DNA of 64,000 nucleotides from Asterochloris sp. CNOR1 (Eukaryota; Chlorophyta; Trebouxiophyceae; Trebouxiales; Trebouxiaceae), in assembly GCA_963969365.1 (NCBI GenBank), contig OZ017763.1, forward strand, positions 434,001 through 498,000. Reading direction: 5' to 3'. Shown piece after piece: positions 13,201-24,455 of the stretch (positions are counted from its first letter, which is position 1; each line of letters opens with the position of its first letter). Made by a program: the position numbers and the translations under genes. Below the pieces are notes generated by a model. It saw nothing but the letters and a program-made list of their open reading frames with translations. It did no database searches and had not been told where the DNA came from.

Positions 13201-15318
13201 TGCATGCTGCTGGCCCTAAGTGCTTACAGAGTGGTCTGACTTGCTTGTGGATGTGATCTGCACCCCTCCTGTGTGCAGGGGCTGGCCTTGGACGTTTGTG
13301 CCTGGAGGTGGCTTCTCTGGGCCTGGAGGCCCAGGGAAACGAGTTTTCATACTACATGCTGCTGGCCTCCAGCTTTGTGCTGAACCAGTCCGCCCGCGCA
13401 GGGCAGTGGACCGTCTTCCCCTGGCTGCACACCAACTGCAACCAGCGCTGCATCGGGGACCAACTGAGAGGGGTAAGTGGTGTGACTGTTTCTGGGCACC
13501 CCCGCCACAACCCACCACAGACCCTAGACCCTGAAGCTGCATACCAGCATTGCATGGGGGCCTCTGGAGAGGGGTGAGCCTGAGTGTGCTCCTCTGCAGC
13601 AGGAGACGTGCTTGAGCCAGCTGCAAGTTTGGCCCCTTACCCCCTCCGGGCAGGTCAGTCCACCACAAGGGAAACTCGCATGCCTGCATCCTGCGGCCAC
13701 ATGAGCTCATTGCAAAGCCCCTCATTGGCTGAACATCAGGGGTCAAAAGACATGCTGCTGGCTGGCCAACTATGCCATCATTCTTCCTGTCTTATGATGC
13801 TGTGTATGTGGATGTGTATAGCTTCTATCGCATTGCTGGTCTGATGCCTATCAGCATTCAGCAGGTGCGTCATGCCATGCTGTTCAAACTCCCTCCATTA
13901 CAGCTCCTGAGGATTCCTGAAAGTTGCCTGTGAATCCCTTCCACTGCCCTGCAGGTTGCAGTGCACATATGCTGCGCCAGCTGGCCTGTTGCCTAGTTGC
14001 GCCTGTGGTTATGAGGAGATCTGCGCTCCGCTGAGTCCTCTCCTGCCTGCTGCAGATCTGTGTGCTTGGCATGCTTCCAGCAGACATGCATTCTGCTGTC
14101 CAGATGCCTGGCAGATATGCGAAGGTCTCTATCACACTCAGTCCTCTTCTGTTCTCTGCAGGTTTCTGTGCTTGTCACGCTCCCAGCAGACCCCTGCCCA
14201 ATCGAGCCTGCAATTTGAGAAGGTCTGCATCACACTCAGCCCTCTCCCCTCCCCTACAGATCTCTCTGCTGGGAGCACCCTGCCCAATCGAGGCCGCAAT
14301 CTGTGGAGGTCCACACCACACTCAGCCCTCTTGAATCCCCTGCAGGTGTCAGTGCCCGATGTGCTCCCAGCAGACATGCTGCGCCAGCCCGGCCTGCTGT
14401 CGATGTGTGCCGGCGACTTTGTGGAGGTCTACAAAGCCCCAGAGCACGCGGGCGATTTTGATTGCGTGGCCACTTGCTTCTTCATCGACACAGCCCACAA
14501 CATACTGGAATACATGGACGTCATCTGGCATGTCCTCAAGGTGGGGTCAGCACCCAACTGTGGACTCAATGCAAGTGTACCCACTCTCAGCCTGAGCAGT
14601 GGTGTCAAGACTTCCTGGCCTCCTGTGGCCCTGACAAGTAGTAGTTGCGCTGTTACCTTTGACTGGCGGGGGCCAATCAGATTGACTAAAGCAGCACTGC
14701 ATGTGACTGCAACTTGAACAGGCGCTGTGCAACAATTGGTCCAGGGTGTGGTACAGCGTAGGTCCAGTGGCGTCTCTTGACATGCCCACTTCATCACAGT
14801 GCCCTATGTGAGCGGATGGCGCCTGCCGTGTCGAGCATGACTTGATGCAGCAGGCCTTTCTCCCCCTGTTAGGCGTCTGACAATGCAGCAATGCTCTCCA
14901 TGGATCATCAAGGATCATCCTTGCTGGGCTGCTGCAGGAGGGTGGCTTGTGGATCAACCTGGGGCCTTTGCTGTACCACTGGGCAGATGCACACACCTAC
15001 CTGCCAGAGGGGGAGCTCTCCATTGAGCTGTCTCTGGAGGAGGTGGAGGCTGCAGCTGCTCAGATAGGGTTCAAGACCCTGCACCGTGAAATTGTGCCAT
15101 CCGCGTACATGGCCAACCTCAAGTAAGCAACACTTTACTTGCACCTGTCTGTCAAGCAGCTCCAGGTGTTGTGGCTGGCAGGCACCTTTGAATGCCAATC
15201 TGTCACGCATGTAGGCAGTCAAGTCACGCATGCGAGCATGTGAATCTGATGCAGGTCTATGCTGAAGTCCTCCTACAACTGCGCTTTTTGGACCATGACC
15301 AAACCAGCTGCAGCCTGA
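10257..15318 (+). CDS. CARNMT1: Carnosine N-methyltransferase (N2227 family)
   Basis: SAM-dependent methyltransferase homologous to CARNMT1, which methylates the histidine ring of carnosine in animals. The algal substrate is unknown. Eight exons join in frame: 10257-10498, 10794-10886, 11858-12058, 12626-12771, 13279-13472, 14346-14540, 14938-15122 and 15255-15318. They give 1320 nt, 439 aa, against roughly 410 in human. Features in order are a poorly conserved N-terminus of about 80 residues, [35 protein letters not shown], the SAM loop VLVPGAGLGRL, the family signature [29 protein letters not shown], and [14 protein letters not shown] followed by ELSIELS. The protein ends [15 protein letters not shown]. 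The first ATG in the exon 1 frame was chosen, so the start is less certain than the rest. Introns 2 and 5 are long and hold tandem repeats. Confidence 0.95.
11325..11470. repeat. Intronic minisatellite (GAGGCTGCTGCATCC units)
   Basis: Within CARNMT1 intron 2 a unit of about 15-20 bases resembling GAGGCTGCTGCATCCCCA repeats about eight times with small changes. It lies between exons (10886 and 11858), so it is not coding in the assembled model. Confidence 0.85.
13950..14395 (+). repeat. CARNMT1: Array of copied 3' splice site plus exon head, CARNMT1 intron 5
   Basis: The real exon head at 14346 (GTGTCAGTGCCCGATGTG, then CTCCCAGCAGACATGCTG) is preceded by four decayed copies. Each follows its own CAG or AG, at 13955, 14056, 14162 and 14260. 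Spacings are 101, 106, 98 and 86. The sequence between units is shared too: GGTCTSYAYCACACTCAGYC occurs upstream of the 14162, 14260 and 14346 heads. The real exon is the last unit of the array. Confidence 0.85.
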
Positions 15319-15775
15319 TGGTCTGATATACAGATCAGTGAACAAACACCTCCAGCAAATGAGTGCTGAACTCCCTGTCCATTTCAAGTTGAGCAGCTGA
15401 TTTCACAATTTGATTGCTATTGAGTGCTTCTGCAGCCGTTTGCTAGTGCCGATTGAGGGGACTGAAGCCGGCCACTGCAAATAAATCTGCTGTATGTTCT
15501 GATTTATTTAACTTCGGGGAACACATCAAGACAGGGGTCTAGCTGTATCTGCTGGGCATGGCTGTAGGAGCAAAGCAAGGCTGTCAACGTGTATCAACAC
15601 ACCCTGAAAGCTTGCTGTTTCCTGAAAGCTGTCTAACCCTCTTGACAAAGCTTTGGAGCTTGAGCATATATATTGTGAAGCTTGCCCAGACATTGTACTC
15701 CACAAATCTAGCAAAGCCAAAACTGAAAGTATAGGACAGCAGGAACATGTCAAAGAATCCAGTCAAAGCTCACTT
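15319..15775. other. Convergent intergenic spacer, CARNMT1/RAE1 3' ends
   Basis: About 457 bases between two facing stop codons, presumably both 3' UTRs and polyadenylation sites. It is more AT-rich than its surroundings near 15470-15520. No open gene or repeat is seen. Confidence 0.6.
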
Positions 15776-18700
15776 TCATCTGCGTCCGCCAACCTTGGGC
15801 CGGGTTTTCACCTCTGCGTCCTGGGGGTTGTGCAGCAAGACATAGTTCTTCATCGTGGCAGGGTTGTACTTGGCATGCCCTTCAGTCCAATCATAGCTGG
15901 CAGCATAGGCATATACCGCCCCGTCCCGGTTGTATTTGCCACACGGAATGGGAAGGTTTCCCCTTGTCATGGCCTTCAGCCTCTGCTTGGAGTCCTTGTC
16001 CCAAAAATTGTAGCTACCATCTGAGCCCGCAGTGACAAAGGTGCCAAACTGGGGGTGGAAGTCAATGTTGTTGACCGAGTACACGTCAGCGCCATCCCTG
16101 TGGCACTTGAAGGTAAAATTTTTGCTCTGCTGAGCATCGTCCACATGCTGCACTGCCACCCGCCCCTCAATGGAGCCCACCTGCGGCAGCATGGAAGGCC
16201 TTACATTGCAGGCAGTGATGCTTTGCATGCAACATGGCTCCACAGCTGCAGAGCCGCCTGTGTTCTACAGAGGCCACCAGTGTGCTGGGGTTCGGAAGCA
16301 GCCATTCCAGGAAGTCTGGCTGATCAGCTCTCCGACGTGTAACAGAGCCGAGCTGCAGCTCAGCCAGGTTTGCCAGGCGCCCAAGTGCCGTTGCAAAGAC
16401 AACACCGGAGCTGCCACCCTGGCCTCAGGGGGCCCCACTTGCACCAAAGAAAGCTCACTTGGTGGACACAATGTAAGCCGTCTGCCTCAAGGAGCAGACT
16501 AGTCAGAGCACGTCTGCACTGCGGCGCATAGACCAGCAGGCCTGCAGCGCTGCCTCTGCCATGCTCTGTCGGCTTCTGATGTGACCTTTGCACAAACACG
16601 CAGTGACCCACCATGTAGCCAGTGGAGTCTGGGAAGCAGGTGATGCACCGTGTCTGGTACTTCAGTGGCGACTCGATGTCCTTGAACACCTGCTGGGGGG
16701 CCTGCATGTTGAAGACCTGCAGCACACAGGATGTGAAGCAATGTCAACACAGAGTCAGCCCGCAAAATAGGGCGGAAAAGCCTCTGTTGCAGTGTCGTCA
16801 ACATGTACCAGCCTGCCGAAGGTTACTAGCAGCTGGGGGAAAAGGGCATTTGCTGATGACTTGCAGCCACAGCACAGTCGATGCGTCTTCCATGTCCACT
16901 GCCCAACCCTTCCTCCATCGGCATCTGGTGTGTTGGCCTTGGCTGCCTGTCAGAGAGTACCATTCAGTTATTCGAGCCAGCACCAGGCCAATCTAGAACG
17001 TTCACCTCGAACGGAGCCCACCCGCCCCTGCACAGCCCAGCCCTGTGCAGCCCTGTGTCTCACCTGGATGTGGCGGTTGGCCAGCCCCGCCACCAGCAGG
17101 TTGTTCTTCACATCCATCGCATATACCCTCTCCTGCATGCCCTGCTGGTGCATCGGCTGCGGCTGCCTCATGTCCCAGTATCGCAGCGTCTTGTCCCAGC
17201 TGGCGGTGCACAGGATGGGCTGCTGGTTGATATGCACCACGGCGCAGTGCCTGCAGCAGCAGGCAAGGGCAGTTGATGGTGGCCACTGCGCACTGTGTTG
17301 TCCCAGCTGAATGTGCACAGACTGGGCTGTTGGTTGTGTGCACGACGGCAGTCCCTGCAGCAGCAGGGTGGTAGCAATCAGTTGCAGCTTGTGCATGGTG
17401 ATATCTGGCAAACCCTACTTTGGATCCAGCACGCAGTTCATAGTGAGCAGTGCAGCATCAACCTGGCGCATGCAGTTCAAGAAAAGCAGTGCAGCATTGA
17501 CCTGGCTTTCCTGTGACTGCCTGCGTTTCAGTCACGTTTTGCACAACAGCTCAACTCGTAACACAACCATTTCCCTCGCCAAAACGGGGAGCCTGCACCT
17601 GGCCAAGCGTGCTGCACATTAGCTCAGGAGCACCCTGCAACTGACCTGACAGGGCCATCGTGGCGCCCCACGGTGCTCTGCTGGTTGCTCCCCAGGTCCC
17701 ACAACTTCACTTCATTGTCACAGCCTGTAGGCAGACACCACCTGATGAGCACATCTGCTGTGAAGTCACCGCAGCACGGTGTTCGCAGGCTCCCAAAACC
17801 TCTTTGCCTCATGGTTGCAGCCAGCAGGCAGGGGCACTGTGCACTCAGATAAGATGTGGGGTCAGTGAGGGGGCACTGCAGCATGCTTTGCAGTCTGTGG
17901 CTTTTGCCATGATGGCTGCACAGTGCTTGGCAGGTCCTGCAGCTTCACCTCAAACCTGCATTGCTCAAGCAGGAAGAAGTCCTAACAGACACTACATTTG
18001 TGGTGTTGCCCTCAGCATGCTCCATGCTGGCGTTGCAGCAAGTGCTGAAGAGTATGCGAGGCAGGGACTGAGCTGGTCTGCACCTGCTGGGGCTGCCCTC
18101 TCAGCTGTCAGCCCTGGTGCTGCACAACATTGGATGCTGGTGTGGTGGGGAGATCAGCAATGCCAGGGAGTGTCCTCACGGTCAGCGGGGCTGTTTGTGG
18201 ACGAACAGTAGGCCAGCAGGCAAATGTGCCTGTATGAACCCACACGACCCGCCCAACACCTGCTAAGATCATGTTTTGAGCCTATGGTGAGCCATACACC
18301 GTGCAGTGTTGACACCCGATGCATGAAACAAATCCTAGACGTCAGAATCGCCGGAGTCAACTTGAGCTCACCTGCCGAGACCACCTTTTGGCCATCAGGG
18401 AGCCAGGCGCTGCACAGCACGGGCTGCTGGTGGGTGACGCCGGCCATGTACGAGCTCTGCGCCGGGGTGGTCATGGCACCAGGCTGTACATTGTAGCAGC
18501 GGACGTGGTTGTCCCATGATGTCACAATCAGGTAGTTGGCTAGGGGGCTCCAGCTGAGACTGCTGATGCCGTCAACTGCAGGCAGGGTAAAGAAGGGTGG
18601 GGGTGTGAACAGGGCGGAGGAGATGGTGTGCTTGCTGAAGCAGGCAGGCCCAAGCAATGCAAGGTACGGGCTGAGACTGCTGACAGCGTTTGACTGCAGG

Positions 18701-19030
18701 CAAGGAAGGAGAGGGTAGGGCTTGTCTTCAATATCAGAGCACAGCAACCAGACATCGACACACAGCAGGCAAAATTCCCTGACAAGCCAATATTTTGCCC
18801 AACCACTTTGACGGGGACGGCAGCTCAATGCTACCTCTGTAAGCTGAGACATGAGCTTTGAATCATACTAGGGATACGCAACAGCCCATCAGGGGCCATA
18901 TGAGCCCCATGGCACGCAATGCATGGCTACCTGGCCCATTGGGGGGCGTCACCAGCTCTGCGTCTTTGTTAGGGTTGTGGGGTGCTGCAGCCGTGGAGCT
19001 CCCAAAGGTGACAGCGCTCCCAAATGACAT
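15776..19030 (-). CDS. RAE1: mRNA export factor RAE1/Gle2, WD40 propeller
   Basis: RAE1 (Gle2) is a seven-bladed WD40 protein that binds nucleoporin NUP98 in mRNA export and also acts in mitosis. Exon 1 (18931-19030) encodes [12 protein letters not shown] and an NPNKDAELV segment like the family N-terminus. Exon 2 (18372-18575) gives [28 protein letters not shown] and [18 protein letters not shown]. Then follow [29 protein letters not shown] (exon head at 17250), [16 protein letters not shown] and [12 protein letters not shown]. The last exon encodes [30 protein letters not shown] and [16 protein letters not shown]. The YDW..GH..YNP ending is diagnostic of RAE1. Middle splice sites were not all fixed. 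Two introns hold copies of the next exon's head. The partner is divergent member A upstream, more than 2 kb away. Confidence 0.95.
17283..17360 (-). repeat. RAE1: Copied exon head in RAE1 intron
   Basis: The real exon head starts at 17250 (minus) and encodes [22 protein letters not shown] second copy begins at 17354, 104 bases upstream, with its own CTGCAG acceptor. It still reads [20 protein letters not shown] before diverging. Similarity covers about 70 bases plus the CTGCTGCAG acceptor. Confidence 0.85.
18655..18700 (-). repeat. RAE1: Copied exon 2 head in RAE1 intron 1
   Basis: The real exon 2 begins at 18575 after CTGCCTGCAG. A copy of the acceptor and about 30 exon bases begins at 18693 (CTGCCTGCAG, then TCAAACGCTGTCAGCAGTCT), 118 bases upstream. 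The real version reads TTGACGGCATCAGCAGTCT. Confidence 0.8.
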
Positions 19031-21341
19031 GTCTGCAGACCCCGCTCACAGCCCACAGCCTGCAGGTGCAGAGACTCCAGCCGGTCTAGAAGCAGAAGAC
19101 TGGTAAGAAATTGAATTGGGCGACCTTGCCAGCGTAGCACATAGCCAGAGGAAGCGCTAAGCAGCAGGTCACAGGAGCTTGGGAGCCAGCGGTGGCCTTC
19201 AAGACCCGGTGGTGCCAGACTGCCATTAGCGCTGCATCGTGTGGTCTGTGATCAATGCATACCACAAAGGCTTGGCAAAACGTCCCATAGTTTATGCTGT
19301 CAGGCTTGGCGCACACCTGCAGGGGGTTGCCTGGGAAAGCAGGCTCTAGCTGTGGCAGGAGTTGCACGGCTCTTGTACTGAACTGAGCACAGGCTCCAGC
19401 AGCAATGAGCCTGCATGCAAGCATTTTGGGCAAGGGACATCTCACTGTGGGTTAGTCCTGCCTCAGCAGACGCTTTCCCCCGTTGCTTCTATTTGACAGC
19501 CTATATGACAGCGTGCTGTGTTCCTGCCAGTTTTGCACGAAGATTTCCTGATGAGCAGCTTCCCCTGGCAGCCACAGCTAGTGGCCCAACGCAGCAGCAG
19601 ACCTCCTTCCAGGGTTCCCGAAGCAGACCCAGCCGCGATCAAGCCATGCTGTGGCTCGCAACATAGCACCAATTGGCATTGGCAATGCACCGCATACCTG
19701 AGTCGGCTGTTGAGTTTGAGTGGATCTGTGGACCTTCACACGGGGGGCCTGCTGGGGAATTCAAGCGGTCAGCCGAGCTTCTGCATCATCAAAGAGACAA
19801 GCACAGGCCAATCTTGCGTCGAGTGCTGTCTGTTTCTGTCCTCCGATCGAACATGTATGTCACCTTTCCTTCTGGGACTGTTTGCTTCTACAGCAGGCAC
19901 AGTGACTTGCAGGCGTGTCATGGCAGGCGTGCCATGGCCTGTCCCGCACAGCTCTTGCAGCAGGACCAACAGCCATGCAAAACTTGTTTTGTGCAGATGA
20001 AGCATATGATCAGAGCATATGTCAGATTCAGCCTCATGCAGCACTCTTCCGCAGACTTGTTGCTTTAGCTGCTTAATTTGATCAGAGCCACACCTGGCTA
20101 GGCAGCCATACTCAAGCCAGCATGAGCATGAAGGCGCATGTGATGCCTTCACAGTTGCATGTGACATCAGGCGTGAGAGGCGGCTGCATACATGCAGCCT
20201 GAGTGGACACAGGAGTTTGATTGCCACATGTGTCTCCAGATCGAAGTGCGTCCTGAGAGGTCAATTGACTAAGGTCCTTGGTTGCACCAAACTGGAGACC
20301 ACGTGGCAGCACACGGCAGCCACAGGCAGGCCATCAGGGGGAGAGCCTTGGACGCCCACCTCTCAAGCTTGACAAGTGAAGTGAGCCTGTTGCCACTTGT
20401 CTGACCTGGCATTGCACTCCTCATGTCCAGCCCTGACAGGAAGTGGCGAATGCACTCATCTAAGGCCTGGCTGGGTGCTTGGTGAGACACAGCCCCCTCA
20501 GCTCATGGTATAGCCAGAAGCACTGGGCCTATGCCAGAGCTGGCCTTGGGCGCTCTAGAGCATGCAGCCTGCTGCCGCATCCAGTCAGGGTTGCATTAGG
20601 TGGCCATCCATGCATCAAGGGGTTGTGGTTGTTTCCTGCCTTGAAAGGTGCTGACAGGCGCGCCTTCCAGGTCAGCACAGCACTGCTTACTGTGCTTTTC
20701 AGGCGCCAGCTGCTCCCCCTGCTGTTGTGCGGGTAGCCATGGCCAGCAATGCCCTGCACACCGGCCTTGACAGTGGTTCAGGCTGTTTGCCCAGTCCCTG
20801 CCAGCTTTGCATAATCTGGCCATTTACATGTGCTGCAGGCTGGCACCATGACCACCCTGCCTAGATGCATGCGCCCTCACAGTGTTGGTCCTTCCATTGC
20901 AGGCAGCCTTGGCTTTCGTTGCACAGACCCTGCACCCCATGCAGTCACCTGTCCCACGTTGCTGCGTTGACGTTGCTGTGCTGTGCCATGCTGCGGGCAG
21001 TCATGCTGACTCCTTGCCACGATGACAGGCCTGGACCTTTGATCAGGCATCACAGGCTCGTCATTCGGCCACACCAGTGCCCCCACTGACCTGCGCTGTA
21101 AATGCAGCCAAGGCCACTACAGCACTCCCCGCCAACACAACAACATGCAGAAGTAGACCTCCACGACCGTCTCTGCAGAGCTGAAGCTACGCTTCGCTGC
21201 AGGCAGTCATTGCTACGATGCCCCTCAGATGTTGACCAGCATGACCATCTCCAGTCTTCTACGCTACAGGCAGTTATGGCTGCCACTTCCTCAGAAGACC
21301 ACCTGCATCACCGTCCCCAGGATTTTGCGCTGCAGGCAGCC
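19031..21341. other. Divergent spacer between RAE1 and member A
   Basis: About 2.3 kb with no recognisable protein. It must contain the RAE1 promoter and 5' UTR and the promoter of the plus-strand gene at 21342. Because a strong acceptor abuts that start codon, a 5' UTR exon and intron probably lie in the right part. The last 200 bases are a 66-base tandem array. Confidence 0.5.
21135..21341 (+). repeat. 66-base array of copied splice acceptor and start-codon region
   Basis: Heads follow ACAG or GCAG at 21203 (GCAGTCATTGCTACG), 21270 (GCAGTTATGGCTGCC) and 21336 (GCAGCCATGTCTACC, the gene). Spacings are 67 and 66. A partial unit is visible from about 21145, and a looser match lies near 20993. 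The middle unit still carries an ATG at the equivalent place. Confidence 0.8.
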
Positions 21342-23094
21342 ATGTCTACCGTGCCTTCCAGCTTGAGGGACTACCGGAGCACTGCAGCGGAGCGCGTGCC
21401 GCGCACCACGGCAGAGGCTGGCCTCCCCAGAGTTGGCGTGGAAGGCCTGGTCACCAAGGAGCCGGCTGTCTGCGGGCAGCAGTTTTACACCAAGGTGTGC
21501 ATTGTTTGACAGAAAGGAAACAGTGACAAACTGTGGTGTGCTGGCGAGAGTGAGTGGACAGAGACCTGTGAAGGTTCCTGGGACCCCTTCTGCTGTGGAA
21601 CTGTGCGGCAGACTGCACAATGCAGTCCCCGTGCACAGTACAGTGAAGCTGAACAGTCGACTGTGGCAGTTGGACCACGCCAGCATGGGGCCCATGCAGC
21701 TGCGTGCCACTGCATGCTCCCGGGCCCTTTGGAGAGCTCTGCCTGCAACTGGTGATGCGGTGAGCTTGAGCAGAGCCAGGGAGCTGCTGTCACTCAGCAA
21801 CACTCCTGTGTCAAGGTAGGCTGGGCTGCACATGTCCTCAGGGTGGGGCTTATGTGAGGATCCCAGCTGCTGCTTACTGCACAGCCGGGTCACGAAGGGA
21901 CCTGGATTTAGGGGCAGCAGTGGGGAACCTGGGCAATCCAGCAGCGAGCGATCAACATGCAGCCCTAGCAGCCCTGTGTGTTCCATCTTCGCCTGTAAGG
22001 GCTTGCAGCTTGAACCAGTCAGGGCGTGCCGGTCCACCAGGAAAGCTGCAGCCTGTGGGGCTGCAAACCGTGCTGGGTCCTCATGGCAGCCCCAGGCAAA
22101 TGCTTGTGGTTCCTGGTGTGGCAGCTCTGCATCTGTAGCTGTCCACAGAGGGCCAACAGGTCTCGTCTGCATGTGCAGGTTGAGGCCAGGCCCACCGTGC
22201 GCACTTTCATCAAGACTGTGCGTGAGATCAAGATGGTGAGTGCTGCTTGCACATCTTCAATGCTTGGCGTGCACAGGCTGAAAGTTCATATCCACCCTTT
22301 CCTTGACCTGTGCAGGTTGAGAAGGAATTTGTTGTGGTGAGCCTGCTTGCATCATGAACAGTTAGTAGAGGCTTTGCTGCATTGCCACCACACCTGGGTG
22401 GCAGAATGAAAGCTGGCTGGGCTGCCTTGTTGGCAATGCCACATTGGGCGCACACTGCTGGGTTGCGCAGGCCTCTCAAATTTGCATGGCCATGCTGTGC
22501 AGCAAGCAATGGCCGCATGGTGTCCAATGCTACCCTGCTGCAATCTGTGCTGAGCAAGAAACCCAGATGCTGCATGCTGTGCACTGCATTCAAGAAACCT
22601 TTCATGCTCAAACTCAAGATTGCATGCAGCTTGCTGTGTGTTGCATGCTCAGTAGGTTGTTAGAATCAGCAGCCAGTGCAGCAGGCATGTCTGCTGCTCT
22701 TCATGGGCCTGCCGACACCTGAGAGGTGACCTGTGTGCAGGAGACCAGGTTCACTGGCCGTGAGAGGGAGCTGGAGGACCAGAGGAAGCATGAGGTCAGC
22801 CAGATGGTGACCTCAATGACAGCGTCTGCATGTCCCTGTCAAAGCAGGTCATGTTGAGGCTTGTCCTGGTGCCCCTGCCATGGCATGCTCCACTGTTGAT
22901 GGTGTGAATTACAATCCGTCCTTGCTCATGGCATAGCAGCCTGTTGAGCTCTAGATCTAAGTGCGCAGGTGGTCAATGAGACGGTCACCATTGATGAAAC
23001 ATTTGAGCCTGACGCCTGCACCGCTGTGGAGCCAGTGTTGATTGGCGGGTCAACTCCTGTCGCTGGCACCTCCAGCCCCTTCAAGCGCGTTTAA
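21342..23094 (+). CDS. Member A: short 'VETRPTG' module protein, unknown function
   Basis: Five exons (21342-21494, 22179-22235, 22316-22336, 22741-22794, 22969-23094) join in frame to 136 aa. Visible blocks are a charged N-terminus of about 35 residues, EPAVCGQQFYTK, VEARPTVRTFIKTVREIKM, VEKEFVV, then ETRFTGRERELEDQRKHE. A tail with DACTAVEPVLIGG ends in SSPFKRV. No signal peptide or membrane segment is seen, and the C2-like domain of members B and D is absent. The VEKEFVV..RKHE stretch is split by an intron that the other members lack. Exon 3 is only 21 nt. Function is unknown. The hydrophilic, Glu/Arg-rich composition would suit a disordered or coiled stress protein, but that is inference. 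Confidence 0.8.
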
Positions 23095-24455
23095 GTTCAG
23101 ATGGACCTCTCGTGGCAGGCACTGACAGTGTGCCAAGAGATGTGCCGAGCCCCATGAGGTGCTTCGACAGAATGCATTTGGTTCTGAAGATGAGCATGCT
23201 ACCACTATTTCCCAGGCAACATTCAACCTTTTCATTCATTTGAGGCCCACAGTGGGTGCAACGCAGATGAAAGCATGAGACAATGGTATGTTCTCTGCGT
23301 GTGTGGCTACTCCGTGCATCTTAGCCTATGAACATAACAATGTTGAGTGGTCTCAAGCAACACTGTGCTGGCCACTTCATCTTGCCAGCATCATTGTCTT
23401 TGCTATTGCAGCTACTGGTGCTGATCCCTTGCATGTGCATCCAATGTGATTCAGCATGCCTTCTTTCAAATCTTGAGGTATACATAAGGTGCAGACATGA
23501 GGCATGTCCACATTCAGCACAGCAGCATCGCCTGGCCAATGTGCAAAAGCAGCATTGGCATGCCTCTGTGGCTGCAAAAGGTCTGGTTATGCCTGGTGGA
23601 CACTCTGCAAAATTGGTTGGCAGAAGCGTTCAGCAGGCAGCAACACGGACATGCCCTCTGATTTCTGCCTGGAAGATGCCGTGTATAATGGGGCTAGCAG
23701 CTGCGTCTGGCAGGCAGCAGCATGGGGATGCCCTCTGAACCAGCGCAGGGGTTGCGTGATGCCTGACAGATGACCTCTTCGTAAGTTCGAAGTAGCTGCA
23801 GCAGAAAAGAGAGCACTCAAAGGGTGATATTCAGGAAAGGGACTGCTTAGCCTGTGAGTGATGTACAGAGCGCCTCAGGCAATGCAGGTAGTGCACAGAC
23901 CGTCTGGTGGCCCTAGAGGTTGGGAGGGCTTCCCACACAAGTCAGCTGACGCCATGCCTGGGCAGCTAAGCAGCAGAGGTGGCACTAGGGCTACTTTCTG
24001 GGACTGCAGCTAAGAATGGCTTGCACAAAGACATATGGTGCCAGGTGTCAAGAGCGCAATACCTCTGTGTGACCACGGTTGGGCAGCTCCCTAATCCTCC
24101 CTGCAGTCATGCCAAAGCTCATGAGATGCTGAGACTAGGCCAGAGGTTCCATCATGCTGCACACCGCAGCGAAAAGGTGGGGGGCAATTGGAACCGCACG
24201 ACAATCACCATGTGCAAGCACAGGAGAGATGCTGCAGGCCGGGGAAATATTGACTGCACAGGCATCACACACTGGACTCGCAGCATAGCTGTATGCCTGA
24301 CAGATACTGCAAACCATAAGCACCTCATGCAACCACAGGGCCTTACTTGGCCTTCTGTAAGGCAGCACTTGCTGCGCTGCTCAATACAAAACTTGTCCTC
24401 AAGGAGGAAAGCACATGTTCAATGCTGTCAAGGAGGAATTGTAGAACTTACTCAC
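23095..24455. other. Spacer after member A
   Basis: About 1.36 kb between the stop of member A and the last supported exon of the minus-strand relative. Any downstream exons of that relative would lie here, but I could not recognise a DPCAG-type ending. No repeat or other gene is supported. Confidence 0.4.

Noticed and set aside
12552-13256. A 234-codon plus-strand frame as a separate gene
   Set aside because: It overlaps CARNMT1 exon 4 in part, and the rest is intron sequence. The exon model keeps the methyltransferase frame.
21291-22172. A 293-codon minus-strand frame
   Set aside because: It lies opposite exon 1 and intron 1 of member A, with no recognisable motif or splice support.
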